The position numbers and the translations under genes are program-made. Under the pieces are notes generated by a model that did no database searches, had not been told where the DNA came from, and worked only from the letters and a program-made list of their open reading frames with translations. Shown piece after piece: positions 20,780-33,035 of a DNA stretch of 64,000 bases. Source of the DNA: Shinisaurus crocodilurus (taxonomy: Eukaryota; Chordata; Lepidosauria; Squamata; Shinisauridae). Positions within the stretch are counted from its first letter, which is position 1. Every line of letters begins with the position of its first letter. The DNA is taken from positions 35,166,197 to 35,230,196 of the forward strand of contig CM037877.1 in the NCBI GenBank assembly GCA_021292165.1. Reading direction: 5' to 3'.

Positions 20780-22418
20780 CTGTAAAACAAAACTGTTTAA
20801 ACAGCATACAATATCTGGGCATGCTTAATGTTTCATTATAAAACTTAGGCATATGTTAGTCTATCATCAGTGAATACACAATCAGCCTCCTACTTGAAAC
20901 AAGAAAAATCATCACATGTGCTTTACATGTTCAGCAAATTCCCAAGAAGTCTTTGCAGATAACATATTTTGTTTTGAGAACAGCAGTTATATACATATAT
21001 TTAAAATTAATTTATAAATGGGGTGCAACTCTGATTCTTGTACTGCATAATTCTATAATCTAATTAATTCACAGGGGTAATGTGCAATTTAGAGAGTATC
21101 ACTGTACATATTACCATACAAGTTTACAAATGATCTCCTTTACTTTGTTGGAGGCCAGCAGCAGTATGAAGACTAGGGATGGATGAATCTGTACGAATTC
21201 AATTCTGCTCAGTTTCTCATTTTTCCAGCATTAGGTGTGTTCCATCCTGTATCCACGGGTTTATGGTTTTTAAAAAGTCCTCACAAAAATGTATGTATTT
21301 TTGTGTGTATTCCTTCTAATATAAGCAATTTTGTATGCACTTTAAAAAATATATGCATTTTGCAAGCAATTTCCCCTAATATAATATGGTTTTTTGCGTA
21401 TTTTCCCCAAACATACACATTTTTGTGTCAAGTTTTTCCTATTACAAGCATTTTTCTGCACTTTTGTTGTTGTTGTTGCAAACTACTTTGCAAAATTTGG
21501 AAAAGAGTGAGTATCGCCATGTAACTGCATTATGGCTTATGTGTAGGTTTGGGAAGTACGAATTTGAAATTTGCATTAAAATGCAAGCCCAACAAATTCC
21601 TCACCCATGCCTAGAAAGACCTTCGAATACGAACTCCAACACCATTTTGAGGGATGACTTTCCAGTTTACAAATACCCACTTTTTAATCACAAGCCAACC
21701 ATATCGTACTTAAAAAAAAAAACAGCAGCAACTAAGGGCTCTCTTTCCGCATTTAATGTGAAATCTGTACATACGCCAAGCCTGGGAAAGAGCCGAGTAA
21801 TTTGCAGGCCATGTCCTTGAGAGGAGAAGGACAAATGGATGCATATATGAGATCAGGCCTCCTATTCCAAGTGCTCACCAGTGCACTGCTTCACATCCAC
21901 CCTGAGGGCCAGACTGCGGGAGGGGGAGGAGGGAGGAAAAGGCTCTACTGAGGCCTATGCTAGCCCCTTTCCCCACAGGCATGGAACATGCTGCCATTAA
22001 TGTTTTTCAAGTGTTTAAAAAAATGTAAGCAAAAGATAAATATGTAGGATCCCCCTTTTCTAAAAGGGTCAATAGTCCAGAACCAACAACCTCTTAATTA
22101 TCAGTAGTGTATTCGTTTTAATTGGTAAAGGAGCAAATTTGAAGTGGACAAAGACCTGTGAGACCTGGGTTTCAAGAGTTGAACAGTCATGAACTCAGTG
22201 GTTGAGTTCAATTCCTTGAGTGCAAAACAGAAATGCCTCACCTCACAGGATGGTTTTGATGAGAAATAATATTGTAAAACACTTTTCACATTTGTAATAA
22301 TGGTACCCACATCAGTAGCCCCTTTCCTTACTTACTTGGAGTGGAGAGGGCTCTAGCAGTTCACACAAGGAAGTAAAAAGCCTTTACTGGAAAATGTTAA
22401 ATAGGAAAAGTCTATTAC
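20780..22418. other. JMY intron 3
   Basis: The intron is AT-rich, with a degenerate tandem array (about 21280-21470) of roughly 45-bp units resembling TATGCATTTTGCAAGCAATT followed by CCCCTAATATAA. No exon is seen. Confidence 0.6.
21280..21470 (+). repeat. Degenerate ~45-bp tandem array
   Basis: Repeating pattern of ATGTATTTTTGTGTGTATTC-like and CCTAATATAAGCA-like segments, three to four diverged units. Confidence 0.6.
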
Positions 22419-22569
22419 CTTTCTGTGCTTTTGCTGTTATTTCAAAATACTTCACAGTAAGGTCTTGAATAGAAAGTACAGCCATGTGGGCCTTCCGCTG
22501 CCAGTCTGCATCTTCTTTTTGTAGACTCTCAATTCTTCTGGGTCCTAAGTAATCATTCTCTATGGAAAT
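22419..22569 (-). CDS. JMY: JMY coding exon 3
   Basis: The exon is 151 bp and encodes ISIENDYLGPRRIESLQKED, then DADWQRKAHMAVLSIQDLTV, then YFEITAKAQK plus the first base of the next codon. The acceptor is TTTTCAG, with AG just before 22569, and the donor is GTAATA at 22418. The split codon (G|CT, Ala) is completed by the next exon, giving AQKAVYDRM as in other JMY proteins. This is part of the central helical/coiled-coil region, highly conserved across vertebrates. Confidence 0.96.
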
Positions 22570-23517
22570 CTGAAAATAGATCAATCCGCTATATCCACCA
22601 TCAAATGAAAGGATGTATAAAAACCTTCAAGGAAGTTAAGCTCTTTAAAGCACAAAAACAATTTTCTTTAAGTATTCTACTTAGAGTATCGGTCAAGTTT
22701 AATAAATGTAACAATATTTATTATGCAAAGCTCTCCATTTAGCAAGCAGGATTCTTTTAAGCAAACAGCAACAGGCAAAATGCAAACAGGTAAATAATAA
22801 TGTAACAAGCATGAGACTGCAAAAATGAATGAGGAATACAACTAGGAAAGAGAGATGGATGATCATAGGCTTTCATTAATAGTATGGAACTATGAAGGGG
22901 GGGGATCAAGAATGAATGAAGAAAGGGAGAAACACTATTTGATGTTCTGATTTCTGGAACATTCTTGTTTTGTTTTTAACCAGAGCTGAACTTTTAGTGA
23001 AATACCAATGCAGGAAGACTACAATTGTTTCTAAATTATTTTCTCCTAGCTGCTAATCTGAGTAAGCACTACAGCATCGGTAAATCTTCATAAATTTGCA
23101 TCTGGACCAGGTATGAAAAAAAGACTTTTCTCAAGTGAGAATCAAAAGGCCTTGGGCAGAGCAATAAAATCCCCTGTTGAAGGCTATCTGAGAGATTATT
23201 GGGCACAGCAGACATGCTGCTCCACCAGCAGAGGAACCCCACCAGTGGAATGAAACTTCTGTCCCAGGGGCTGGCCAGTATGCCCATGGAAAGCTCTGCA
23301 AGTGTAGAAGTACTACTGGCAGTATTCTTGCCAGTGGTAGGGTTAAAAATGGGGCATTCTGAGGGTCTGTTGGGGGCAGCCTTGGATTAACAGGATCCAA
23401 AGCTCTCTCATTCCCCTTATGTGTCCACAGATTGGGCTCCCAAATTACACCAGCCTAGAGCTGGAATATTTTCTTTCCTATTAGTGTCAATGAAGGGGAT
23501 TAAAACAACATTGCCTG

Positions 23518-23576
23518 GGGGGGGGGGAGGAAAAAGACACCACCACCACCACCACACACACACACACACACACACC
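23518..23576 (+). repeat. G-run, (CAC)n and (CA)n microsatellite
   Basis: A run of G, then CAC and CA repeats. Confidence 0.9.
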
Positions 23577-24336
23577 TCCCACCCTGGCTGCAGCGAGACA
23601 GCAGGGCTTCAAAGACAGTGGTTTATCTGCCATGGAAATTCCCCAACCCCAGGGGTCCACAAATTATGTCCAGGCTTAATAGCCATAAATTGTTTCTACT
23701 AGCCAGCAAGAATAAAGTAAAAGTGCCTCCGAACACATACCAGGAACCTTTCTCTTTCCACCCAACAAGTAGCAACCTGCCCCTCCCACAGAATTAAGGA
23801 GAAGGGCTAACAGCACAGATGGCATTGTTCCCCATAAGCCAGAGTCCCTTGCAGGTCTCATACTTAAAATTATACATTGCCCCCACTTTCCTGGCAAGCC
23901 CTAAACAGAGCACAGCAAGCATCTATTGTCGAAAACAGGGTTGAAAAGGCTAGGAGACACAGTCTTTCCCCCTCTCTATCTCAAAGAAATCCACTCCAAA
24001 TTTTTCTTCCATCTTTGCAGCACCGAACAACCAAACTTTGTTTATTTGTTTCTTTTGTTACCCAGCCTCTAGAGGAAAAGAACAGGGAGTAAGAGAGAGA
24101 AGCCAGTTGTAAACAGGACTGGGAAACTGAGAATGGTTGCAGAGGGAAGAAAGTAGCCAAGTAAAGGGAGATTTGAAATTGCATTCTGCCTTCTTCCATC
24201 CAGTCAATTTACAAAGCAAGCCTTCCTGTTGTTCTTTTAAAAAGTCTGCCTGCAATGGAAATGTAGTAGCAAGAACATTTCAACTGTGAGGTATTTGAAA
24301 GGAATATATTTCCTCTTTGGATGAAGACCCTGACAT

Positions 24337-25035
24337 TGCAGAGAGTACAGGCCCTGTGGGAACCCCTAACTCTAGTGATACTCCAGGTGACTCTGGCAGC
24401 TGTGGAGAAGCTACATTGGGCCCTTCAGCAATGGTGGACCCTGAGGAACTCCCAGACAGGCCCCCTAAGGGCTGTGCCTCGCCTGTGGAATCAGAGGAGG
24501 AGGCTGAGCATCCATTCAGTCCTAGAGCGTGCTGACGCCAGAAGGTGGAGGCACAAGCCACCACTGGACCCACAACAACCAGGCTCCTCGAGAGTAAAGG
24601 TCTACTCAGGAATAAAAAAATTACTTGAAAGCAAGTGTCTCCTCAGAGGTAGGGAGACTCTAAAGCCAGGACTAACAGCTTGCAGCTATACCAGGATGAA
24701 AGCTGGGAGATGTGGCTATATAAGCTTTCAGTTAAAACCTGCTGGTTGCTGGAACAACAGCTTTCTTTCAGCTCCCAGTGCCTTAAAACCTAGTCTTCTA
24801 GTCGGACTGATCTCTTGTGCTACTGACCCCTGGACTCCTGATAAGACCCTGTTCCTTGGATTGTGCTTGATTTGGACTGCTTGCCTGTGCTCTTGACTTC
24901 GGCTCTACCTCAGACCTTGCTTTTGGACTGCCTTCTTCTAAACCAGTAATCCTGTGCTTCTAATCTTTGCTTGCCTTCTGACTTTGTTGAACAGAATTTA
25001 CCCATAGATTGCCCTAAGACTGAGCTTGACAGTTA
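24337..25035 (+). other. Unclassified repeat-like block with TATA-like box, possible solo LTR
   Basis: The block is moderately GC-rich and includes GGCTATATAAGCTTTCAGTT and, downstream, a cytosine- and GACT-rich stretch (TTGGACTGCTTGCCTGTGCT) resembling the U3-TATA-R-U5 layout of reptile gypsy-type LTRs. No second copy in the window and no clear TG..CA ends, so the call is tentative. Confidence 0.3.
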
Positions 25036-25875
25036 CAGCAGGACATAGGAAGAGGATAGTGCTGGATGTGAGAAGCAAAAGAGACTACATGGGGGAAGCA
25101 GCCTTGCACATGGAAAGGGAGAGAAACTAGAACACAGTACTGTGCAGCATCAGAAAAAGATTGAAAATAGTGCAGGTAGCCCCCACCCCAGCCTCACCTC
25201 ACTAATCAGATTTGCAGTATTCCTGGGATGGGAAAGGAGAGTAAGAAAAGCTTTCTTGATGCCATTCAGAGCTAGAGAACAGACTCTCTCTCAAAAATCT
25301 ACTTCAGGTTATTCTGACGGTCTAGTTTAGCTGCTGTAATGCAACCTCCCTGCCTGAGCATTCTTGCTTGCCAAGATCAAAGCCTTTCTTGCTGTTGTCC
25401 TGTTGGCAACTGGGTTTGCTGAAGGCTGCCCCTCCCATAACTGAGGATTGCTCTGCTAATCTGGGATCCATGCCCAGTCACAATATGCTTGCTCACAGAC
25501 TTACTTCAGTACCTCCTATTCTACCAATGGAATGAATAGGATAGCAGATAATAGGATGAGATGCTGAGGTTTGAGATCAAAGTTTGGAAGGGTCAACAAT
25601 TCAACTTCTAATTTACTATTCCTAAGCAATCAAAATGCCCACAGTATGTTACTGTTGTCTCCAAGGAGAAATTGTACGGAATAATTTGGAATAAAAAAGC
25701 ACTCTGAAGCCCAAATATCACAAGGTGAAGTATTACATGTAACTCCCCCTGCCCTTTTTAAAACAAAAAGCTGCTGCAGAAGGCTGCAACTTTAAGTGAA
25801 GACCAGTCTATGGGAAGCAGGTGCTTCTCAGACTGTTTTCCCAGACAAAGTCTCACAAACATAAACACAAATATG

Positions 25876-26021
25876 CAGTGCTTTTTTTCTGGAGAAAAGG
25901 GTACTGGAACTCTTGGATTACATTTCCTCTGGAGTAGATGGCGATTAAATTGTAATGCAATTAATAGAAGAAAAGGTGCTGGAACTCAGTTCCGGTGAGT
26001 TCCACCAGAAAAAAAGCCCTG
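25876..26021. mobile_element. hAT-like MITE with perfect 8-bp target duplication
   Basis: The element is 146 bp with terminal inverted repeats CAGTGCTTTTTTTCTGG / CCAGAAAAAAAGCCCTG, flanked on both sides by CAAATATG (25868-25875 and 26022-26029). CAG ends and an 8-bp duplication are hAT hallmarks. No transposase is encoded. Confidence 0.88.
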
Positions 26022-26589
26022 CAAATATGAATAGCATGTTATTGCAGATAATATGCTATTCATATTTATATTAAAGGCATATTTTGGCATCTCTCCCTGT
26101 CTCCACCCTTCAAATGATCCAGCCGACTGGCCTGAAGAAACTTATAAAATGCCAAATTAAGAAAGTAACTTGGCAACATACATTTTGTTCATAATACACA
26201 ATTATACTCAGTGTTTCCCTATCCACAGACTTTTATTAACATGTTAGGGGGCCTAGATTTTTAACTATTCTAGAAAAAAACTAGTAACAAAATGAAACAT
26301 TGTAAAGCTGGAAAATAATAGCGCCATAGCTATACCAACATAAATCTGCCTGTTTTGTCTTTAAAGTTTTGTTATATTTGGGCATTTGTAAGAAAAATGT
26401 TCAGTTCCTGCTATAGAAAGTTTGGTTGGCTGGTTGACAAGATACTATATAGTAGTTGTAGGATTGTCTTAGTATTGTTTATAGGACTTGCCACTGACAT
26501 GCAATGTGCTTGCCATGTCTGTGCTGAAAATTAAAATACAGCCGCTAAAATGGATTCGGGTAACTCCTACATGATCCTAGAATTTCAGC

Positions 26590-26825
26590 ATTTGTTCCTG
26601 TCCTGAATCTCCCACCATTCAACTTCATTGGATGACCCTGGGTTCTAGTATTATGAGAGCATGAGAAGTTTTTCCCCTATTCACTTTCTCCACACCAAGT
26701 ATAATTTTATACACCTCTATCATGTCTCCCCTTACTTGCTTTTTTCTTAAGCTAAACAGCCCCAAACGTTGTAACCTTTTCTCATAGGGGAGTTGCTGCA
26801 GCCCCTTGATCATTTTGCTTGCCCT
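26590..26825 (-). mobile_element. LINE ORF2 C-terminal fragment
   Basis: The minus strand reads LPYEKRLQRLGLFSLRKKQV then RGDMIEVYKIILGV, the ERL..LGLFSL.KRR.RGDLI.VYK motif of CR1/L2-group ORF2 C-termini. Short and isolated. Confidence 0.75.
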
Positions 26826-26871
26826 TTTTGTTGATGGAGTGGCAGGGTCTTTATTAATTTATTTACTATTG

Positions 26872-27096
26872 AGAGCCAGTGTGGTATAGTAGTTAAAGTG
26901 TTGGAGTGGGACTCGGGAGAACCAGGTTCTAGTCCCCACTCAGCCATGTAGCTCACTGGGCGACTTTGGGCTAGTCACTAACCTACCTCACAGGGCTGTT
27001 GTGAGGATAAAATGGAGAGAAGGATCATGTAAGCTGCTTTTGACTTTTTGCAAGCAGGAAAGCAGGATATAAATGTAATAATAAATAAATAATTAA
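26872..27096 (+). mobile_element. tRNA-derived SINE (diverged copy)
   Basis: Same head (AGCCAGTGTGGTATAGTAGT, GGTTCTAGTCC) and body as the 47714 copy, with a deletion in the 'actgactctcagcc' segment and a mutated tail. Confidence 0.9.
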
Positions 27097-27289
27097 ATCT
27101 GGCACTTTTAGTGCTACGGAGTGCTAAAAGGGTTAAATTTAGCATTGTGGAGTGGTTTGCCTGATTTTGTTTTCCAGGCACCCCACAGAGTGTTACGCAT
27201 GACAGGGGGTATCCAGGGGGCAGAAATAGGCCCCAGACCTCCCACAGTTGTTCACTCCTGATACAGCCCCAGCAAAAACTCAAGTGGCC

Positions 27290-27860
27290 ACACATTTTGT
27301 ACCAGCTGAAGTTTCCAAAGGCAGCCCTACATAAAGCACACTACAGTAGTCCAGTGTAGATGCAATTGGGGCATATATAACTGAGACCAGGTCCACTTTC
27401 CTGAGAAAGGGGTCACAGTTGAAATGACTTTGATAATAGTCACTCTTGGCTACTGCCACCACCTGTGCTTCCACACACACTGGTGAGTCCAGAAGGACTT
27501 CTAAGCTATGGACATGACTCTTCAGGGGGAGTACAACCCTGCTCCACCAGCTGAATCCCTCTATCCAAATCAGGAGATTTCCCCACCCAAAGTACTTCCG
27601 TCTTGTCTGGATTAAGCTTCAGCTTGCTCACCCTCATTCATCCGAAAACTGTCTCCAAGCACATATTCAGCAGATTCACAGCCTACTTGGGATTAAAAGG
27701 TGAAAAATAGAACCAGAGCCTTGTGTCATCTGCATACTGGTGACACTGCTGCCCAAACCGCCAGATGACTTCCCCCAGAGGTTTCATGTAGATGTTAAAT
27801 AGCATGGGGGACAAGATGGAACCTTACAGTGCCCCACAGGCCAAAGGTCGTGGAGCAGAG
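27290..27860 (-). pseudogene. L2-like LINE reverse transcriptase fragment
   Basis: The minus strand reads SPMLFNIYMKPLGEVIWRFG then QQCHQYADDTRLW (the YADD catalytic motif) and KLKLNPDKTEVLWVGKSPDL, then degenerates. The same clade as the plus-strand copy at 29356. Confidence 0.82.
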
Positions 27861-28052
27861 CAGAAGTTTCCTAGCACCATCTTCTGAGACCAACCTGGAA
27901 GGCAGGATTAGAGCCACAGTAACACTGTGCCCCCACAAACCCAGCCCAGAAGGCTGGTACATTTGGGCACATAGGGCAGAGCCTCACTTGCATCCCGCCC
28001 CCAACTCCTAGCTCCCACCCCAACCCCAGCATGGACAGCCACAAACAAAACA

Positions 28053-28078
28053 AAGTGTGTGTGTGTGTGTGTGTGTGT
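28053..28078 (+). repeat. (GT)n microsatellite
   Basis: A pure GT run of about 13 units. Confidence 0.95.
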
Positions 28079-29142
28079 AGAATTTACCAGCACTGTACAC
28101 ATACCACATCATGTCTTCATTCTTACACTTGCATGTCAATAGAGGAAACAGCCAACTACATTCTCTTGAGCTTCAAAGGATTGTAGTGCAGCACCATTTA
28201 AGGCAGAGAGATGAGACTCCAGCTGACCTTTGTGCAGTACAGGGCACGTTTAGTTTACTTATTTGTGATTGAAAGACTGAGAGTCTGTTAGTGTGTCTAT
28301 CTCTGGCAGTGTGGCAGCCATCAGCTGGGCACCAGACATCTAATCAATCAGTAAAGCAGCAGCCAGAAGGTAGTTAGGAATGCTTCCTTTTTTTCTTTCC
28401 TTTTATGCTATTTTATCTACTCACTGTTTTGGATTGATTTATTTTTGCCATTTCTTCCTTTAGTCTCTTTTTGTTGCTTGGGCTATTTTATTTTATTTTT
28501 TTATATAGCATCTTGGCCTTTTTCCTTTCTTTATAAAAATCTGATTGTGGCTGATTTCCTTGGACCTTTTTTTCTTCTTCTTTAAGACTGTGAGAGTCTT
28601 AATCTCCTTTCTGGGTTGGGTTTTTTGGTTGTTGCTATTTTTAAAAATCTGTTCTGGTTGCTTGGGCAAGTTTTTTCCTTATTAAAACCTGCTTATTGCT
28701 TGGGCTACCAATGGTATTTTCTTCCCTTTGAAAAAATCTGCTTGTGGAGTGGATTTTGGATGCTGTGAGAACTTGCTGTCCATGTTTACTCCTGAGCAAT
28801 CTAGTCCTTCTGAGTAGACTATCCATGCACAAGCTGGATTTTAGTACTGCACTGCTTCTCACTGTTACTTCTCAGTATGCTTGGAGAGCAATGATTGTGA
28901 GGGTGCTTATGTAAAAAGGTAGATTTTGGATGCTTTGCACTCCTTGGGAACTTGCTTGCCTTGGTTTCCCTTTTCTTTGCAATGTGTTGCTGCTGTACCA
29001 GACAAATCTGAGTACAAATGAATTAATCTGTTATTGGGATCAAACCCAAACTTTCCTTTGCAATCATGAGTTCCATTTCCCCTCGTGCAATGGGTTACTG
29101 CTGGGTTAAAAATACTCTTTTTCTGTGTTATACTGTGCAGAC

Positions 29143-29197
29143 ACCCCCCCACCCCCCCACCCCACCACCACCACCACCACCACTCTCTCTTACTCAC

Positions 29198-29240
<43 letters not shown>
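29143..29240 (+). repeat. Composite (C)n(CCA)n(CT)n(CA)n microsatellite
   Basis: Successive polypyrimidine-rich, CCA, CT and CA runs. Confidence 0.95.
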
Positions 29241-29355
29241 AGCAGGTATAATCTTACAGTGAATACACCTCAATTTCCCCTTGTGCAATGGCTTCCTGTT
29301 TTGCTTTTCTATGTGATGTGTTGCTGCTGCACTAGACAAATGTGAGTGCAAAGGA

Positions 29356-30365
29356 GTGTATTACCCTGGTGTTGAAATCAGACCCAAATTCTCTCTTATT
29401 AATAAACTGAGACTCAATCCAGATAAGACGGAGGTACTGTTAGTGGGTGCCCAGCTAAGTGATATTCAGCCAGTTCTGGATGGGGTTGCACTTCCCCTGA
29501 AGGATCAGGTTCGTAGTTTGGGGGTGCTCCTGGATCCACAACTGTCACTCGAGACACAAGTGAACTCGGTGGCACAGAGCACCTTTTATCAGCTTAGGCT
29601 GATATACCAACTACGTCCTTATCTGGACAGAGATAGCCTAGCTACAGTTATCCATGCTCTGGTAACCTCTCGTTTGGATTACTGCAATGCGTTATATGTG
29701 GGGCTGCCTTTGAAAATGGTTCGGAAACTTCAGCTGGTCCAAAATAGGGCAGCGAGATTGTTAACGGGGACTGGCCAATGAGAACATATTATGCCAGTGC
29801 TTTCTCATCTGCACTGGCTGCCAGTCTGTTTCCGGGCCTGATTCAAAGTGCTGGTGCTAACATTTAAAGCCCTAAATGGCTTGGGGCCAGGGTATCTGAA
29901 GGATCATCTCCTCCCATATGTACCTGCCCGGACACTAAGATCTGCATCAGCAGTCCTTCTCCGAGAGCCCCTGCCAAAGGAAGTGAGGCAGGTGGCTACC
30001 AGAAGGAGGGCCTTTTCTGCTGTGGCACCCTGGTTATGGAATGAGCTCCCCAAAGAGGTTCACCTGGCGCCTACTTTGTATTCTTTCCAGTGCCAGGTGA
30101 AGACCTTTCTGTTCTCCCAGGCATTTTAATCATCTTAATCATTTTAATCATCTTAATCATTTTAATCTTGTAATTGTTTTTAATTCCGTTATTGTAACTG
30201 CTGCTGCTAGCTCTGCTGTTTGTTTTTAATCTGTGGTTTTAAATTTTATATTTTATATTGCATTTTATGATTTTAACTGTTGTAAACCGCCCAGAGAGCT
30301 TTGGCTATTGGGCAGTATAAAAATGTATTAAATAAAATACATAATAATTATTATTATTGCAATTA
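29356..30365 (+). pseudogene. L2-like LINE, 3' part (RT thumb and C-terminus, 3' UTR)
   Basis: Two open stretches separated by stops: 29356-29781 (LRLNPDKTEVLLVG, YQLRPYLDRDSLATVIHALV, SRLDYCNALYVGLPLK, LVQNRAARLLTG) and 29848-30129 (LVLTFKALNGLGPGYLKDHL, RRRAFSAVAPWLWNELPKEV). These are the downstream part of an L2-clade reverse transcriptase ORF. A 3' UTR follows with repeated AATCATTTTAATCATCTT, AACCGCCCAGAGAGCTTTGG and an AATAAA-type tail. The element is 5'-truncated, and a premature TGA and other lesions make it a dead copy. Confidence 0.88.
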
Positions 30366-30380
30366 TAATCCCTCCTCAGA

Positions 30381-30472
30381 TGTTTTGCAATCCTATGCAT
30401 TTCACTCAGAAGTCCCACTTTGTACAATGTAGTTAACTGCCATGTGAGTGTGCATAGGATTGCAGCCTTGCA
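30381..30472. mobile_element. Palindromic MITE (family B or relative)
   Basis: GCAATCCTATGCATTTCACT pairs at its ends with GTGTGCATAGGATTGCA. The middle is diverged. Confidence 0.6.
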
Positions 30473-31639
30473 GTGCAATGTATTTTACAGTGTGTAAACT
30501 CTTTTCCTTTTTCCAGGGCTGAAAGCTCTGGTGCCAAACTCCTTGTTTAAGGAGTGGTAGTCCTAACTGAAGAATTGGGCTGACTGTAAGGGATGGTGGA
30601 GATCACATACCTATTCTCCCAGCACAGACCCCAATTGTGCTGCTCCAATCACCTTTTTCTCCTTTGTGCGTGTGTACTCAGAACATCTTTTCCAAGGCTG
30701 AATTTTGCTGGGGTCAGACTCCTCATTCAAGGAGTGAGATTCATAACTGGATTCATAACTGGAGAATAGAGGAAGCTGTAAGGAGAAGTGAAGGCAGCAG
30801 AACCAACCAACACAGAACCAAGCCCTTCTGAACCTAGGTAAGACACAATTCTTCAGTTTACTTGCATTGCTTAAGTCAACTTCTAGGGGTTAGGAAGCTG
30901 CAATGCCCCCCTCCAACCTCACTGTGGGCTACACCCCGGCCACCGAAATTGCTGCCAAAATTCAGTGGCATGGCAGCAGCAACAAAAAAAGGCAGTGATT
31001 TTGCTTGTAAACAAGATGCGCACCTTGTTTGAAACCAAAATCGTGTTCCTGGGAGGTTTCCAGGAACAAGATTCTGCTTCAAAAGAAGGCACGTACTCCC
31101 TTCGTACCGTTTTCAAGTAAAATCACCACTTTTTTGCCACCACCACTGCAGCAAATGCTGTGGGGGGGGGACGACAGTGGGGGCCGCAAAAAAGGCCATG
31201 GGGGCCACATCTGGCCCACCCCTAGCTTAAGTGTGCTTAGTGTTGGGAGTGGGCAACAACGCTTGTTAGTTAATTGCTTGGGCCAGTCGGAGGTGATAGT
31301 TAAAGTAATCTGTGTCTTTCTTGACTGACCCTCTCTTTGGTAAATAAGGGGTTAATCTGCTTTCTCCAATTGATTAATTGCCCTTCTCTACGCTCCTATA
31401 TCCTGACCACTCCCCTGCCTTCCTTGCACTCCTTTTTCCTTTCTCTTTCATCTGGAATGAAGTGTTGTCTCCAACAGCTGAAGATATGTATGTATGTTTT
31501 TTCTACTTTGAATAAAGCCTTAGATTTTTTATGTTTTCTTTTTCACCTTAACTATTAGTCTTAACAGACTGTTTATTGCAACCGCTGTCTGCAAACTCTG
31601 TGAAAACTAGATATTCCCACACTTAGACCTTGAAAGGGA

Positions 31640-31930
31640 GGTTAGGTAATGAACTAGATGTATATGCCTCCTCCTCTGGTGACCCATGCTCCACCCCACC
31701 AGCTACTGTGGACACCAGCTGCCACTGAAACCCAGTCCTGCAATCCAGAAGGATACCATGGTCGATGGTATCAAAACCTACTGAGAGGTCCAGGAGAACT
31801 AACAAGGTTGCACGCCCTCATCTATTCCTCAGCATAAGTCATCCACCAGGGTGACCAAGGCTGTTTCTGTTCCCGAAACCAGGTCTAAACCTGGATTGGA
31901 ATAGATCTAGATAATCAGTATCTTCCAAGA
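31640..31930 (-). pseudogene. L2-like LINE reverse transcriptase fragment (upstream RT motif)
   Basis: The minus strand contains MLVLLDLSVGFDTIDHGILL, the first RT Asp-containing motif (LLDLSAAFDTIDH in the family), and GFQWQLV. In orientation and coding order it could be the 5'-ward part of the fragment at 27290-27860, split by about 3.8 kb of later sequence. Confidence 0.75.
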
Positions 31931-32823
31931 CTACTAGATTTGCTCAACAATGGAAGGCTTGGCACAGGGCCATTGCTATCACAGATTGAGGGGTCTAAAT
32001 TTTATTTTATTTTATTTTCCCCAGCAATGGTCTAACCACTTCCTCCTTAAGGGGTCTTGCCTCAGTTGCATGAAGGCTTGTATAAGGAAAGAAATAGCAG
32101 GGGGGAAAGCTACTATTTCTTTAATTGTTCAAGTGAGAGTCTGTCGGAGACCGCTGAAATTCTTACTACTGCTTTTTCTAATTTTGACCTGAATTTTATT
32201 GGATCTTTAAATGCTTTACTGCTTATGGCTGCTGCTGCCTATATTAACTTTATTTGTGAGTATTTATCGTTTTAACTGGACCAATTTTTATTGCAAACCA
32301 TTCTGGATATTTTAATAGAAAAGCAGTATAAAATTTAGATCCATCAATAAGAGATGTATGGAACCGAAACTCCAAGTTCTCTAAACACATGCCCCAATTC
32401 ATAATCAGACCAAAAAGCATGTAAAGTCAGTGCAAGCAAATGTGCCAGATTTTCATCATTTGTTCTATTGTCAGAACAAGATTCTGGTCAGAGAATTTAA
32501 GGATTTTTGTGTTGAGTTTATAGCAGCATAGATATTTCAGAGAGCTCCTGAAGGAGACCTAAGAGAACCCTATATACTACTATGGCCATGATCCAGTCTG
32601 CACCCTATATGTGTCTGCACAGTTTTCCATGTACAGGAAGGAGGTTGGTGGGAGGAAGAGAGCATTTAGCAGGGCAATAGGTCATGACCTATATTAGAAA
32701 AGAGAGGCAGGCAAACAGAATTTTCACAAGGTCAATCAAAAGAGGCCAAAATCTCACAAAAGACTAAAAGGTTATGTATTACACATATAATTATCTTTAA
32801 GATTTATATTGTTAGTTTTGTAC

Positions 32824-32997
32824 CTTTATTTGTTGTCTTCTGAGCATTGCAAGTTCCCTCATATCTCGGAATGGCTGCAATAAGTATTGATAGAGTTCTG
32901 TGGTGGCTTCAGCAAGGCTACCATATGCTTCATCTTCCATTTGATATAATTCAAGCAGCTCTACCATGCTTTCCGTATTTTTGTGTTTTTCCAGGAG
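32824..32997 (-). CDS. JMY: JMY coding exon 2 (coiled-coil region)
   Basis: The exon is 174 bp, 58 codons, phase 0 at both ends. It begins LLEKHKNTESMVELLELYQM after an acceptor reading TTTTTACATAG, and ends PFRDMRELAMLRRQQIK before the donor GTACAA. It matches the JMY block that follows RKRIQE in mammals with few substitutions. It is too short and lacks a start codon, so no long open frame marks it; it was found by homology reading of the minus strand. The weak donor (GTACAA rather than GTAAGT) is worth noting. A roughly 67-bp piece of the intron just upstream is duplicated 1.7 kb away (33036-33101 and 34732-34800). Confidence 0.95.
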
Positions 32998-33035
32998 CTA
33001 TGTAAAAAGTGAAGGGAAATAACATATTAAATCAT

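Larger units (their letters stand above)
22570..32823. other. JMY intron 2
   Basis: The intron contains an unclassified low-copy-looking block (24337-25035), a hAT-like MITE with perfect 8-bp duplication (25876-26021), a LINE fragment (26590-26825), a tRNA SINE (26872-27096), L2-like RT fragments (27290-27860 minus, 29356-30365 plus, 31640-31930 minus), microsatellites (23541-23576, 28053-28078, 29143-29240) and a palindromic MITE (30381-30472). No host exon is seen. Confidence 0.65.

Noticed and set aside
24317..24896. Plus-strand frame of 191 codons in intron 2
   Set aside because: No recognisable domain, and the sequence has features of an LTR or other repeat rather than an exon. Kept only as an unclassified block.
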